Shown: piece by piece, positions 1 through 7,839 of the stretch
How the letters are laid out: every line of letters starts with the position of its first letter
Position numbering within the stretch: position 1 is the first letter of the stretch
NCBI GenBank assembly: GCA_963721585.1
Contig: CAVRJN010000007.1
Location: forward strand, 62,001-126,000
DNA: 64,000 bases
Source: Bog-473 sp963721585
Lineage (GTDB): Bacteria; Actinomycetota; Acidimicrobiia; Acidimicrobiales; RAAP-2
Reading direction: 5' to 3'
Position numbers and translations under genes: made by a program
The notes under the pieces: generated by a model
Told to the model about the DNA's origin: nothing
What the model saw: only the letters and a program-made list of their open reading frames with translations
The model's database searches: none

Positions 1-1749
1 CAGCGTATCTCCAATGTAGGTGATCGAGCCCATGGCACTGCCGCTCAGCGTGCCAACGCCGGTCGTAATAGTGAAGGACCCGGCGTAGGTGTAAGGATCT
101 GAAACGCAGCCGGCAATGTGGAGGATCACGTTCCCCACGGCCGCGCTGCCCGGGTAGACCGCGTCGAACGTCAAATACACGATGCCACAGCTGCTTCTGC
201 TGCCCGACGACGTCGAGGTGAACGACGGGTTGGCAAGATCGGCAAGGCCCGGATTGCCCACGGTGACGGTGACGCCCGGGCTCGTACCGGTCACGCCATC
301 GGAATAGGAAGCCACACTTTGGAGCGTGTAGGTGCCGTTGGGAACCGTCGTCGTGTTCCACTGAGCGAGCCAGCCGTAGTAGGTGGGCGTGGCGGTAGCG
401 ATCACCTGGTCGGTGAGCGTCCCGCCGGTGAGCTCGTACTTGACGCTTGTCACGTTGGCTGAAGCACTGGCGTCCAAGAGCGCGGCCGTCCCCGACTGGG
501 TGGCCCCATCCGACGGAATGAGCACCGTGGCCGTGGGCGGTTGGTTGTCCACCGTGACGGTGATCGGCGAACTTGATGTGGTCTCAGCGACGGTGTCGGT
601 GGCCACGCTCTGCAACGCATAGGTGCCGTTTGGGACCGCCGTGGTGTTCCACTGGGCGAGGTATCCGTAGAGGGTGGGCGTGCCCGTGGCGACCACATGG
701 TTGGAGAGGCCGTTGCCGCTGACCTCGTAGGTGACCGAAGCGATGCCGGCCGCGCTCGAGGCGCTGGCGTCGAGGAGTGCTTTGGCGCCCGACACCGTCG
801 CGCCGTCAGAGGGGATGAGCACCGCGCTCGTCGGCGGCTGGTTCTTCACGGTGATCGTGATGGGGTTGCTGGTCTCGATGCTGCCGTGCGCGTCGGTGGC
901 GACGCTTTGGAGGGTGTAGGTGCCGTTGGACACGCTGGTGGTGTTCCACTGGGCCAGCCAGCCGAGGAGGGTGGGGGTGGCCGTCGCGATCACCCGGTCG
1001 GAGAGGGTCCCCCCGCTCACCTCGAAGACGACCGAGGTAATCCCCGGAGCATCGGCGGCCCACGCATCGAGGACGGGCACTCCGGCTAAGACCGCGCCGC
1101 TCGAGGGTAAGAGGACATGGGTGAAAGTCTCCACGGTGACCTGGAACGTCCCGGTGGCGACATTGCCAAAATCGTCAAGAGCCTGACACGTGACGGTGGT
1201 GGTGCCGAGCGGGAAAGTAGATCCCGACGCCGGAGTACAGCTGCCGGACGTCACACCAGGGACGGTCATGGGGGACGACCAGATCGCTACGGCTCCGGCG
1301 CCGCTCGTTGCCGTCTCGGTTTGGTTCGGGGGAACGAGACTTCCGGTGACGTCGGCCCCCGTGAGGGTGGCGTCGGTCAGGTCGGCTTCTATGCTCACAG
1401 GGGGCTGGCCCGGGTGGCCGACAAAGGAAATGTAGAACGAAGCGTTGGAGAGGTTCGCGTCAGTGAGGTTGGCCCCCGTGAGGTTGGCGCCCGTGATGCC
1501 GTGGGTGAAGTCGGCGAATTGGACCCCCGCCAGGTTCGCGAAGCTGAGATCGACACCCGACAGATCGGAACCCGAGAGGTCCGCGCCTGGACAGTTGGTG
1601 AAGTTGGTCGCGGTGGGGTTCGAGACGATGGTGCAGCCGTCGACGACGGTGTCGGCGGATGCCGGCATCGTCGTGGCCAGGAAGGGCACAACCAGTCCGA
1701 CGGCGACCACAAGAACCGTGCCGGTTATTCGGAAAAGGCGTCCAACCAT
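1..1749 (-). CDS. secreted pentapeptide-repeat, HYR and Ig-like repeat protein (3' end outside window)
   Basis: An open minus-strand frame runs from ATG at 1749 to the window edge, 583 codons without a stop, so the C-terminus is missing. A GGGGTGG ribosome site precedes the ATG. Residues 1-33 form a signal peptide with a likely ASA cleavage site. Residues about 55-130 contain pentapeptide repeats (ADLSG, SDLSG, ANLTG, ANLTD). Next is a HYR/hyalin-like domain with the typical PLGTTTVTC and FQVTV signatures, about residues 140-205. Then come three roughly 100-residue Ig-like repeats, each with a GWLAQWNTT-type core and an NGTY.LQSVA strand. The design suggests an exported adhesin or envelope protein; no catalytic motif is visible. 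A related Ig module ends the membrane protein at 26304-28043. Confidence 0.85.
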   Translation of the reverse strand, partial: MVGRLFRITGTVLVVAVGLVVPFLATTMPASADTVVDGCTIVSNPTATNFTNCPGADLSGSDLSGVDLSFANLAGVQFADFTHGITGANLTGANLTDANLSNASFYISFVGHPGQPPVSIEADLTDATLTGADVTGSLVPPNQTETATSGAGAVAIWSSPMTVPGVTSGSCTPASGSTFPLGTTTVTCQALDDFGNVATGTFQVTVETFTHVLLPSSGAVLAGVPVLDAWAADAPGITSVVFEVSGGTLSDRVIATATPTLLGWLAQWNTTSVSNGTYTLQSVATDAHGSIETSNPITITVKNQPPTSAVLIPSDGATVSGAKALLDASASSAAGIASVTYEVSGNGLSNHVVATGTPTLYGYLAQWNTTAVPNGTYALQSVATDTVAETTSSSPITVTVDNQPPTATVLIPSDGATQSGTAALLDASASANVTSVKYELTGGTLTDQVIATATPTYYGWLAQWNTTTVPNGTYTLQSVASYSDGVTGTSPGVTVTVGNPGLADLANPSFTSTSSGSRSSCGIVYLTFDAVYPGSAAVGNVILHIAGCVSDPYTYAGSFTITTGVGTLSGSAMGSITYIGDTL

Positions 1750-2046
1750 GCCACCCCACCCCCGACCACTCAGTCTGCTGGTGACACTACGACGCTTACA
1801 GGATCGAATCCAGCGGTGAGCGGCGGCGTTCTGTGTCCCCTCCTAGAGGTGTCCCCATGGTGCCGTTTGAGGCGCATGCAACTGTGGCAAGCGCGCAGTG
1901 AGAATTCGGATGCTGTTTGAGGGTGCGGTGTTACAGGAACCGCACCCAGGCGGCCGACGGCCGCCTACTGTCTCAGGTCCCAGGGCTGGGGCCGCCAATC
2001 GGCATTTGCTCGACTAGGCCCTCCGACACCACTGTGATGTCGCGGA
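1750..2046. other. intergenic region with hairpin element
   Basis: No convincing gene is present. The region holds the upstream sequence of the secreted protein starting at 1749 and the paired-hairpin element at 1921-2021 described separately. Confidence 0.5.
1921..2021. repeat. structured intergenic repeat, copy A
   Basis: This roughly 100-bp block has a diverged second copy at 14255-14354, about 83% identical by eye. Copy A folds into consecutive perfect hairpins. The first is a 9-bp stem, 1921-1929 with 1939-1947. The second is an 8-bp stem, 1948-1955 with 1959-1966, closed by a GAC loop. A third possible stem lies around 1978-1995. On the minus strand it would sit about 170-215 nt upstream of the secreted protein start at 1749. 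It matches no riboswitch, 6S, SRP or tmRNA consensus that I know. It could be an ncRNA, a leader or a terminator. Confidence 0.55.
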
Positions 2047-2244
2047 TCATCGCGGGACATCCGAACCCTTACGAACCCTCTGTCCGGGCAGCCCGCTCGG
2101 CTGGTAGGTCGCAACGATCAATCCCACGATGATCGCCACGACAGTCCACGCGATGGAGGTCATCGACGACAGCAAGGGAACGCTCACGATCAGCACGCCG
2201 ACCGCGAACAAGAGCAATCCGAGCATCGTGACCAGTCGCTTCAT
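2047..2244 (-). CDS. small two-TM membrane protein
   Basis: This 65-residue protein begins MKRLVTMLGL at the ATG at 2244. It is mostly two hydrophobic helices, about residues 5-25 and 30-47, followed by a basic tail (GQRVRKG). The longer open frame reaching 2475 has a non-coding-like N-terminus, so I chose the internal ATG where the hydrophobic helix starts. It has no recognisable family and probably sits in the cytoplasmic membrane. It lies downstream of the MFS transporter on the same strand. Confidence 0.5.
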   Translation of the reverse strand: MKRLVTMLGLLLFAVGVLIVSVPLLSSMTSIAWTVVAIIVGLIVATYQPSGLPGQRVRKGSDVPR

Positions 2245-2559
2245 GAACCAAGTCTGGCATTCGCGGCCGCGGTCCATGTCACGGCCACCGGGGAATGAAG
2301 CCGTGATTCGGCCCGCAGAGGCGAGATCGCCGCTCTCTGACCAGTTAGAACGCGTGTGGTCGGTGTGTGTCGAGAGTCCGAATGATCGCCGTCCCACCGA
2401 TGGGTGAAGAGGAGAACCCGTGGCGGCGGCCCTGCACGCCTTGTCGATGTCGAGAGTTCCAAGCACGCGCGCCACGTCGACCCTCGCGTCCTCCTCCTCA
2501 CGCTGAGCCTCCCGGATGGCGCCGGACAGACGGGCCTCCTCCTCGGCGAACAGGTCGGG
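2245..2559 (-). other. gap downstream of MFS gene with coding-like tail
   Basis: No complete gene is present. Directly after the amber stop of the MFS gene, in the same frame, about 45 codons (roughly 2559-2420) keep a high-GC third position. They would encode a charged helix (FAEEEARLSGAIREAQ). The rest shows nothing recognisable. Confidence 0.35.
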
Positions 2560-4158
2560 CTAGCCGAAATCAACGCCGTCGAGAGGTGCGGCTGGTCTGA
2601 TGTCCGGAAGTCGTCGCATCCGAAACGCGTTGGCGAAACCAAGCAGTCCGGCCACGGTGGGAACGAGGAGGGCGAACTGGAGGGAACGGTTCCGAGCGTC
2701 GGTGTTGATGGCAAGGATCGCATTTTGGACGTCCTGGGGCTCGCCCGAGATCTGTTTCTGCAGCTGCGTATTGCTCATCACCTCCGCGTCTGTCTCCATC
2801 TTGGCGGCGATCTGCTGCTGCTGGACGGAAGGAATGACGCTGCTCGAGTACGTCAGATTCGTGAAGCTCACCGCCAAAACCCAGAGAAGCACGCCGCCGG
2901 CCACTGCCAGTCCGAAAGACAGTCCGAACGAGCCCGCGGCCGAATTCACCCCGGCGGCCTCACTGACCCGCTCCTCCGCGATGGGCGCCAGGGTGAAGTT
3001 GTTGAGTTGCGACACCAGCAGGCCGAGCCCCGAGCCCGCGATCAGGAGCGGGATCACGAGGTACCAGCCCGTGTCCACTCTCGGGACGAGGGGGACGATG
3101 GCGGCGATGCCGACGGTGCTCAGAGCGAAACCGACCAGCACGATATTGGCGGGGCGGCGCTTGCCCGCTTTGCGACCGGCAAGCAATGCCATTCCGAACA
3201 TGGAGAGCGAAAGTGGCGCGAGGGAAAGACCCGCCTGCATCGCGTTGTACTCCAAGGTCATCTGCAGAAAGAGGGGAAGAGCGATCATGGCGCCACCCAG
3301 GGTGATCTGCTGCAGCATCTGTTGGGAGATGCCGATGCGAAAATTCAAGTGCTTGAACAAGTCGGGGTCCAAGAGCATTGGCTTCCCACGACGCTTGCGC
3401 CGGACCAGCCAGTAGGCGAACGCGGCCAGACCCACCGCGCCGACGGCGATGATGAGGCCCACGTAGGCACCTCCCTCCTGCCAGACGAGGATGCCGAGGA
3501 CGACGCCGCCCATGCCGACGACGGATAGGACCGCACCTACAAGGTCGATCTTGCGCGGACCGGTGTACGGAACATCGTTGACGAGGCGGATCTGAGACAA
3601 CACCACCAAGATGATGACGACCTCGAGGCCGAACCCGACACGCCACGACAAGTAGGTGGTGACGAACCCGCCGAGGAGCGGGCCGACGGCTGCAGCGATC
3701 GCTGCCGAGGCTCCGACCAAAGCGTAGGCCTTCTTCTGGGCGTCTCCGGTGAAGTTGCCATGGATGAGCGACTGCATGGCCGGCAACAGGAGGGAGGCTC
3801 CCAGACCCCCGATGATCGCCCAGAAGATGATCACCACGGTCAGGGTCTGGGTGAGAGTCATCGCCAGGGCGCCAATCGCATATGCGAGCAGACCGATCAC
3901 ATAGGCACGCTTCCGGCCTATGAGGTCGCCCATCTTCGAGTTGATGAGAATGAAGGCAGCCGAAACCAAGGCCTCGAGGGCGATTGCCGACTGAACGCCG
4001 CTCGCGGTGGTGTGGAGGTCTTTGACGACAGCGGAGATCGATACGTTCATGAACGACGTATCCACGACGAGCACGAACATCGCAGCGGCCAGCAAAAGAG
4101 CCAGCCGAGGGCTCGCCCCGTTCCCTGACTGCACGGGATCTTCTGGTTCGGCGCTCAT
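2560..4158 (-). CDS. MFS transporter, DHA2-like 14-TM drug/proton antiporter
   Basis: A protein of 532 residues, the usual size for the 14-TM DHA2 subfamily. The first helix carries the D1-type signature VVDTSFMNVSIS. The loop between TM2 and TM3 has motif A (GDLIGRKRAYVIG). The motif C region reads GASAAIAAAVGPLLGG in TM5. Many further hydrophobic segments follow, up to about residue 520. It is likely a proton-coupled exporter of hydrophobic or cationic compounds in the cytoplasmic membrane; the substrate cannot be read from sequence. ATG at 4158 places a short charged N-terminus before TM1. No adjacent TetR/MarR regulator is visible. It stops at an amber codon followed by coding-like sequence. 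Confidence 0.9.
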   Translation of the reverse strand: MSAEPEDPVQSGNGASPRLALLLAAAMFVLVVDTSFMNVSISAVVKDLHTTASGVQSAIALEALVSAAFILINSKMGDLIGRKRAYVIGLLAYAIGALAMTLTQTLTVVIIFWAIIGGLGASLLLPAMQSLIHGNFTGDAQKKAYALVGASAAIAAAVGPLLGGFVTTYLSWRVGFGLEVVIILVVLSQIRLVNDVPYTGPRKIDLVGAVLSVVGMGGVVLGILVWQEGGAYVGLIIAVGAVGLAAFAYWLVRRKRRGKPMLLDPDLFKHLNFRIGISQQMLQQITLGGAMIALPLFLQMTLEYNAMQAGLSLAPLSLSMFGMALLAGRKAGKRRPANIVLVGFALSTVGIAAIVPLVPRVDTGWYLVIPLLIAGSGLGLLVSQLNNFTLAPIAEERVSEAAGVNSAAGSFGLSFGLAVAGGVLLWVLAVSFTNLTYSSSVIPSVQQQQIAAKMETDAEVMSNTQLQKQISGEPQDVQNAILAINTDARNRSLQFALLVPTVAGLLGFANAFRMRRLPDIRPAAPLDGVDFG

Positions 4159-4331
4159 GCCGGTGCCGAACCATAGTCGGGAGTGTCAGTTGGGGTCTCT
4201 AGTGGTTCAAACGACGTAGATGCCCTGTGAACAGACCACCCGAAGACTTCAGTCGAAACGCGCCAGCAGAACCAGTCGATGGTTACACCGGGGCCACGTA
4301 CGGAGAGTTGGCGCCGGTCGAGGCTCGGTAT

Positions 4332-4607
4332 TCAGGACGCCAGGATCTTTGCTTTCTGCGCGTCGAACTCGACATCGGTGAGGATGCCCTGTGACTTGAG
4401 CTCCGCGAGGTCTTTGAGCTGGGCGACCGTGTCCCTGGCCGGAGGGGCGGGCTGAGGCGGCGGTGCGTACTGCGGCTGCTGCTGGGCGTACTGCTGGTCC
4501 TCTTGTTGAGCCCAGCGATTTTGCTGGCGGCGCGAGACGCGGTTCGACACCGCCGTGGCCGTTCCGGCGATGGCTGCGGTGCGTGCGATACCTCGGAGAA
4601 GGGGCAA
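4332..4607 (-). CDS. SHOCT domain protein
   Basis: A 91-residue protein. The N-terminus (MPLLRGIARTAAIAGTATA) is a short amphipathic or hydrophobic stretch. A Gln/Pro-rich linker follows, about residues 28-57. The C-terminal 32 residues are a SHOCT domain (QLKDLAELKSQGILTDVEF, then an AQKAKIL helix). SHOCT modules usually sit at the end of membrane or oligomerising proteins and have no known catalysis. It lies just downstream of the DUF6325-like gene on the same strand and near a second SHOCT protein at 5100-5504, suggesting one functional set. Confidence 0.8.
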   Translation of the reverse strand: MPLLRGIARTAAIAGTATAVSNRVSRRQQNRWAQQEDQQYAQQQPQYAPPPQPAPPARDTVAQLKDLAELKSQGILTDVEFDAQKAKILAS

Positions 4608-4619
4608 CGTGGTCTCCTT

Positions 4620-5057
4620 TCAACCTTCGGCTGCATCGAGTGCGGCCACAAGGTCATCCTGGAGGATGTAGCCGGCGGCAACGAGTTGCGCCTCGCCACG
4701 ACGCAGCGCTTGGACAAACGGCTTCGCCCAGCGGTTTTCGAAAATCAAGATGGCGGCAGACGAACCGGGTGCGATCACCGGCGCCGCGTCGGCAAAGTCC
4801 TCCCGACTCACCAGACCCGAGGACGCGCCTTCGAAGACGGCGAGATCGATCGTCCCGTCGTGGTCCAGATCAGCGAGAGCAATGGTGCCCAGCGAACCAT
4901 CTTGGCCCTTGGCGACAAAAACCAAGTCCAAGATCCTGATCACGCCGTCATTGACGAGATCGACCAAGATGGGCAAGCCCTCTCCGGTCATCTTGCTTCC
5001 TGGGAACTCGACAACCAAGTAGCTGATCGGACCCAGAGAGCCATTGCCTTTGGCCAT
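4620..5057 (-). CDS. DUF6325 family protein
   Basis: A 145-residue protein starting at ATG 5057, preceded by AGGAGG with about 9 nt spacing. It resembles the DUF6325/DUF1269-type proteins of actinobacteria: an N-terminal strand (GPISYLVVEFPG), the segment ILVDLVNDGVIRILDL, a central FEGASSG, a hydrophobic stretch (SSAAILIFENRWAKPF) and a C-terminal helix ending ALDAAEG. The function is unknown. In related genomes, as I recall, such genes sit beside SHOCT proteins, as here on both sides. The three minus-strand genes at 4332-5504 are close together and probably co-transcribed. Confidence 0.7.
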   Translation of the reverse strand: MAKGNGSLGPISYLVVEFPGSKMTGEGLPILVDLVNDGVIRILDLVFVAKGQDGSLGTIALADLDHDGTIDLAVFEGASSGLVSREDFADAAPVIAPGSSAAILIFENRWAKPFVQALRRGEAQLVAAGYILQDDLVAALDAAEG

Positions 5058-5099
5058 CTTCCATTTCCTCCTCTTGGACGCGATCGTTCGTCCTCGGTT

Positions 5100-5504
5100 T
5101 CAACCCGCAGCCAGCACCTTGGCCTTCTGCGTCTCGAACTCCGCTTCGGTGAGCACTCCCTTTGCCTTCAAGTCGGCGAGCTGAGTCAGCTGCGACGTGA
5201 CGTCACCGCCCGAGCTGCCCGCGGTGTCACGCACGTAGGAATCAAAGGCCTGTTTCTGTTGGGCGGCGTCATGAAGCTTGCGCTCCTGCATCTTTCCGCC
5301 CCGGGCGATCAGGTAGATGAAGACGCCGAGGAACGGGAGGATGATCACGAAGATGCTCCACAAGGCTTTGCTCCAGCCGCCGAGGTCCGGGCTGCGGAAG
5401 ATGTCCATGAAGACGGTGACGAGGATCCAGATCCAGATGAAGAACAAGAAGAAGTAGAGGAACGACAAGAACACCCCGCCAAGTGGGTAGTCATACGCAA
5501 GCAT
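5100..5504 (-). CDS. PLDc_N-like membrane protein with C-terminal SHOCT domain
   Basis: A 134-residue protein. Two hydrophobic helices (about residues 8-33 and 46-67) surround DIFRSPDLGGWSKALW, the arrangement of the phospholipase-D N-terminal (PLDc_N) membrane module. A polar linker leads to a C-terminal SHOCT domain (LADLKAKGVLTEAEFETQK). No phospholipase HKD motif is present, so enzymatic activity is not expected. It is probably a small membrane anchor or scaffold. It is the first gene of the minus-strand trio and is divergent from the membrane gene at 5752, sharing a palindrome-containing intergenic region. Confidence 0.8.
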   Translation of the reverse strand: MLAYDYPLGGVFLSFLYFFLFFIWIWILVTVFMDIFRSPDLGGWSKALWSIFVIILPFLGVFIYLIARGGKMQERKLHDAAQQKQAFDSYVRDTAGSSGGDVTSQLTQLADLKAKGVLTEAEFETQKAKVLAAG

Positions 5505-5579
5505 GGCTCCTCCTCTGCGCCCGAAATGCTTCGCTCACGAAACGTTCTAATCCCCCCGTTAGAGAATTGCTAGGGGCTT

Positions 5580-5596
5580 ATGGAATCAGGTTCCAT
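5580..5596. promoter_or_regulatory. inverted repeat, operator candidate
   Basis: ATGGAA and TTCCAT flank a 5-nt spacer, giving a 17-bp perfect inverted repeat in the divergent region between 5504 and 5752. The size and position fit a dimeric repressor site; the regulator is unknown. Confidence 0.4.
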
Positions 5597-5673
5597 TCAG
5601 ATACGACGACGCGTACCTCCATAGAGCGACGGCTGGTTCGTGGATTCGTTGAACCTCTTCCATTTGAGGCCAC

Positions 5674-5689
5674 GCAGGTATATACCTGC
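5674..5689. promoter_or_regulatory. 16-bp perfect palindrome, operator candidate
   Basis: GCAGGTATATACCTGC is fully self-complementary and lies about 60 bp upstream of the start at 5752. Its AT-rich centre in a high-GC region suggests a promoter or operator serving the divergent membrane-protein genes. Confidence 0.5.
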
Positions 5690-5751
5690 AATGCGTCATC
5701 AAAACGCCGGGCACCTTGCCTGGCGATGCGCACGTTGAGTGGGGGTTCGTC

Positions 5752-6165
5752 ATGAACGACCGTGGCCACGGCTGGGTCATTTTCGCATCGATCGTGTTGG
5801 GGGTCGCCGGCGTCATGCGCATCTTCGATGCGATCTGGGCGTTCCGCTACCACGGGGCCGTGCCACAGAATCTCGAGGACGCCATCTTCGGCACCAGTCT
5901 GAAGACCTACGGCTGGGTCTACCTGATCGTCGGCATCATCTTGATCCTGTGCGGCCTGGCGGTCCTGGGACGCTCGCAGTTGGGCCGCTGGGTCGGCATC
6001 GCGGCGGGTGCCATCGGCGCCATAAGTGCGATCTGGTGGATGCCCTATTACCCGATCTGGTCCTTGACCTACATCGCTCTCGGCGTGTTCGTGATCTACG
6101 CACTCGCCGCCTACGGCGGCCCGGTTGAATCGGCTCTGAGTCCACAAGAGCTGAGCCGCCTCTAA
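5752..6165 (+). CDS. four-TM membrane protein, DUF7144-like
   Basis: A 137-residue protein starting MNDRGHGWVIFASIVLGVAG, preceded by a GGGGG ribosome site; an upstream in-frame ATG at 5716 is less likely. Four hydrophobic segments, about residues 8-28, 52-72, 77-95 and 100-122, fill the chain. Between TM1 and TM2 lies a conserved-looking segment (RIFDAIWAFRYHGAVP). This is typical of the actinobacterial DUF7144 membrane proteins, whose function is unknown. The next gene at 6217 follows after 51 bp and is probably in the same operon. Confidence 0.75.
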   Translation: MNDRGHGWVIFASIVLGVAGVMRIFDAIWAFRYHGAVPQNLEDAIFGTSLKTYGWVYLIVGIILILCGLAVLGRSQLGRWVGIAAGAIGAISAIWWMPYYPIWSLTYIALGVFVIYALAAYGGPVESALSPQELSRL

Positions 6166-6216
6166 CGCTCAAGCGCAACTATTCTGAGGGACACTCGACC
6201 TGATAGGAGCGCTGAT

Positions 6217-6750
6217 ATGGCCATCGATACTCTCTTGGTGTACTCAGGTGTGTACGGCGATACTGCGGATGCATTGGCTGACTACGAGCTCATCAAAGAG
6301 CTCCACACCGAGGCCAATTTGATCGACGCCTATGATGCGGCCGTCATCGAGCGCGATCACAGAGGCAAAGTCAAGATCGTCAAGAAGCATGAGACGCCGA
6401 CCCGGGCCGGGGGTGTTCTCGGCGGGGGAGTCGGCCTGGCGACAGGTCTGGTGGTCGCCCTCTTCCCCGCCGCCGCCATCGGCGGAGGTCTACTGCTGGC
6501 GACCACCGGCGGAGGCGCGCTCCTCGGCGCGGTGGCCGGACACGCCGCCGCGGGCATGAGCCGTGGCGATCTCAAAGACCTGGGCGAATCCCTCGATGAA
6601 GGTGAGGCCGGGCTGGTCGTCGTGGCCGTCTCCGACATGGAGGCGAAGGTCCGCTCTGCCATGAAGCGGGCGCAGAAGATCGAAGAGAAGCAGCTCAAGG
6701 CTGATCAGAAGGAGATCGAAGCCGACGTCGCCGAAGCGCAGAAATCCTAG
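6217..6750 (+). CDS. DUF1269-like protein with glycine-rich hydrophobic core
   Basis: A 177-residue protein preceded by TAGGAG. The N-terminus (DTLLVYSGVYGDTADALADY) resembles a ferredoxin-like fold. The middle, about residues 65-115, is a Gly/Ala-rich hydrophobic stretch that may insert in the membrane. A second alpha-beta half (LDEGEAGLVVVAVSDME) and a charged coiled tail rich in Lys, Gln and Glu follow. This matches the DUF1269 family seen in stress-associated clusters. Function is unknown. It is likely co-transcribed with the DUF7144-like gene. Confidence 0.8.
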   Translation: MAIDTLLVYSGVYGDTADALADYELIKELHTEANLIDAYDAAVIERDHRGKVKIVKKHETPTRAGGVLGGGVGLATGLVVALFPAAAIGGGLLLATTGGGALLGAVAGHAAAGMSRGDLKDLGESLDEGEAGLVVVAVSDMEAKVRSAMKRAQKIEEKQLKADQKEIEADVAEAQKS

Positions 6751-7044
6751 GCCGGCCTGCACGACGAGACGACAGAGGTGTGTACGCGGGAGTTCGGCGG
6801 CGCTCGTGCCTGCAACCGGCCTCTCCGTGCTCCAGGAGCTCGGCAGGCCTCTGGCCGGGCGTCGCGTGAGCGCCCGCCCGCACGTGGAGATTTGTTGGTG
6901 TGGCGAAGGTGGGCCTCCGAGTTTCGGACTCGGGAGCTTGGCATTCGTGGCAAGGCTTTGGCTTTCACATCTCCGTGCTGGACCAGTTGACGATTCACGA
7001 GGAAGGAACATCCAAGGCGTGACGCAGGACAGCGGAGAGAATCA

Positions 7045-7821
7045 TTGACCAGGATGAGCCGAAAGGAGTACGAGGAGAATCTCCGGCGCTTACAAGTGGA
7101 ACTCGTGCAGATGCAGCGTTGGATCGTCCAGGAACAGGCCAAGGTGTGCATCGTGTTCGAGGGCAGGGACACAGCCGGAAAGGGGGGCGTCATCAAGCGG
7201 CTCACCGAGCGTGTCAGCCCTCGGGTCTTCCGCGTTGTGGCGCTGCCCGCCCCAAACGACCGTGAGCGCTCACAGATGTACTACCAACGTTACATCCCCC
7301 ACCTTCCCGCAGGCGGTGAGGTCGTCATCTTCGACCGAAGCTGGTACAACCGCGCCGGAGTGGAGCCGGTCATGGGGTTTTGCACCTGGGAGGAGTCGGC
7401 GCGGTTCCTCAAGCTCGTTCCTGTTGTGGAGCAAGCGATCGTCGACTCCGGCGTGATTCTGATCAAGTATTGGCTCGAGGTCAGCCAAGAGGAGCAGACA
7501 CGTCGCTTGACGGCTCGCATCGACGACGGCCGCAAGACCTGGAAGCTTTCGCAAATGGATCTCGACTCCTATGGCCGCTGGTACGACTACTCCAGGGCGC
7601 GCGACAACATGTTCGCCGCGACGGATACCGACACGGCTCCCTGGTATGTGGCTAACTCGGACGACAAACGTCGAGCCCGTCTCAACATCATCAGCCACAT
7701 CCTCGATCTGGTCCCCTACGAGCGCGAAGAACAGGCCTCGGTGACGCTGCCGCCACGCCAGAAGGTGGGCGGCTACCGGGAGTCGCGTGCGCATCGGCAC
7801 GAGGTGCCGTTGCGCTTCTGA
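7045..7821 (+). CDS. ppk2: polyphosphate kinase 2 family protein
   Basis: A 258-residue cytoplasmic enzyme of the PPK2 family, which transfers phosphate between polyphosphate and nucleotides. The Walker A loop is GRDTAGKGG (residues 40-48). The Walker B and lid segment is VVIFDRSWYNRAGVE (about 93-107). A C-terminal domain carries the typical SQMDLDSYGRWYDYSRARD. The length fits single-domain PPK2. The start is TTG at 7045, 7 nt after GGAGAG; ATG at 7054 is an alternative. Whether it makes GTP/ATP from ADP/GDP or acts on AMP (class I, II or III) cannot be decided by eye. Confidence 0.92.
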   Translation: MTRMSRKEYEENLRRLQVELVQMQRWIVQEQAKVCIVFEGRDTAGKGGVIKRLTERVSPRVFRVVALPAPNDRERSQMYYQRYIPHLPAGGEVVIFDRSWYNRAGVEPVMGFCTWEESARFLKLVPVVEQAIVDSGVILIKYWLEVSQEEQTRRLTARIDDGRKTWKLSQMDLDSYGRWYDYSRARDNMFAATDTDTAPWYVANSDDKRRARLNIISHILDLVPYEREEQASVTLPPRQKVGGYRESRAHRHEVPLRF

Positions 7822-7839
7822 CCGGTACCGAGAGGGCAC

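Noticed and set aside
2404..3528. 374-codon + strand frame
   Set aside because: It is antisense to the clear MFS transporter and its composition is typical of a high-GC shadow frame.
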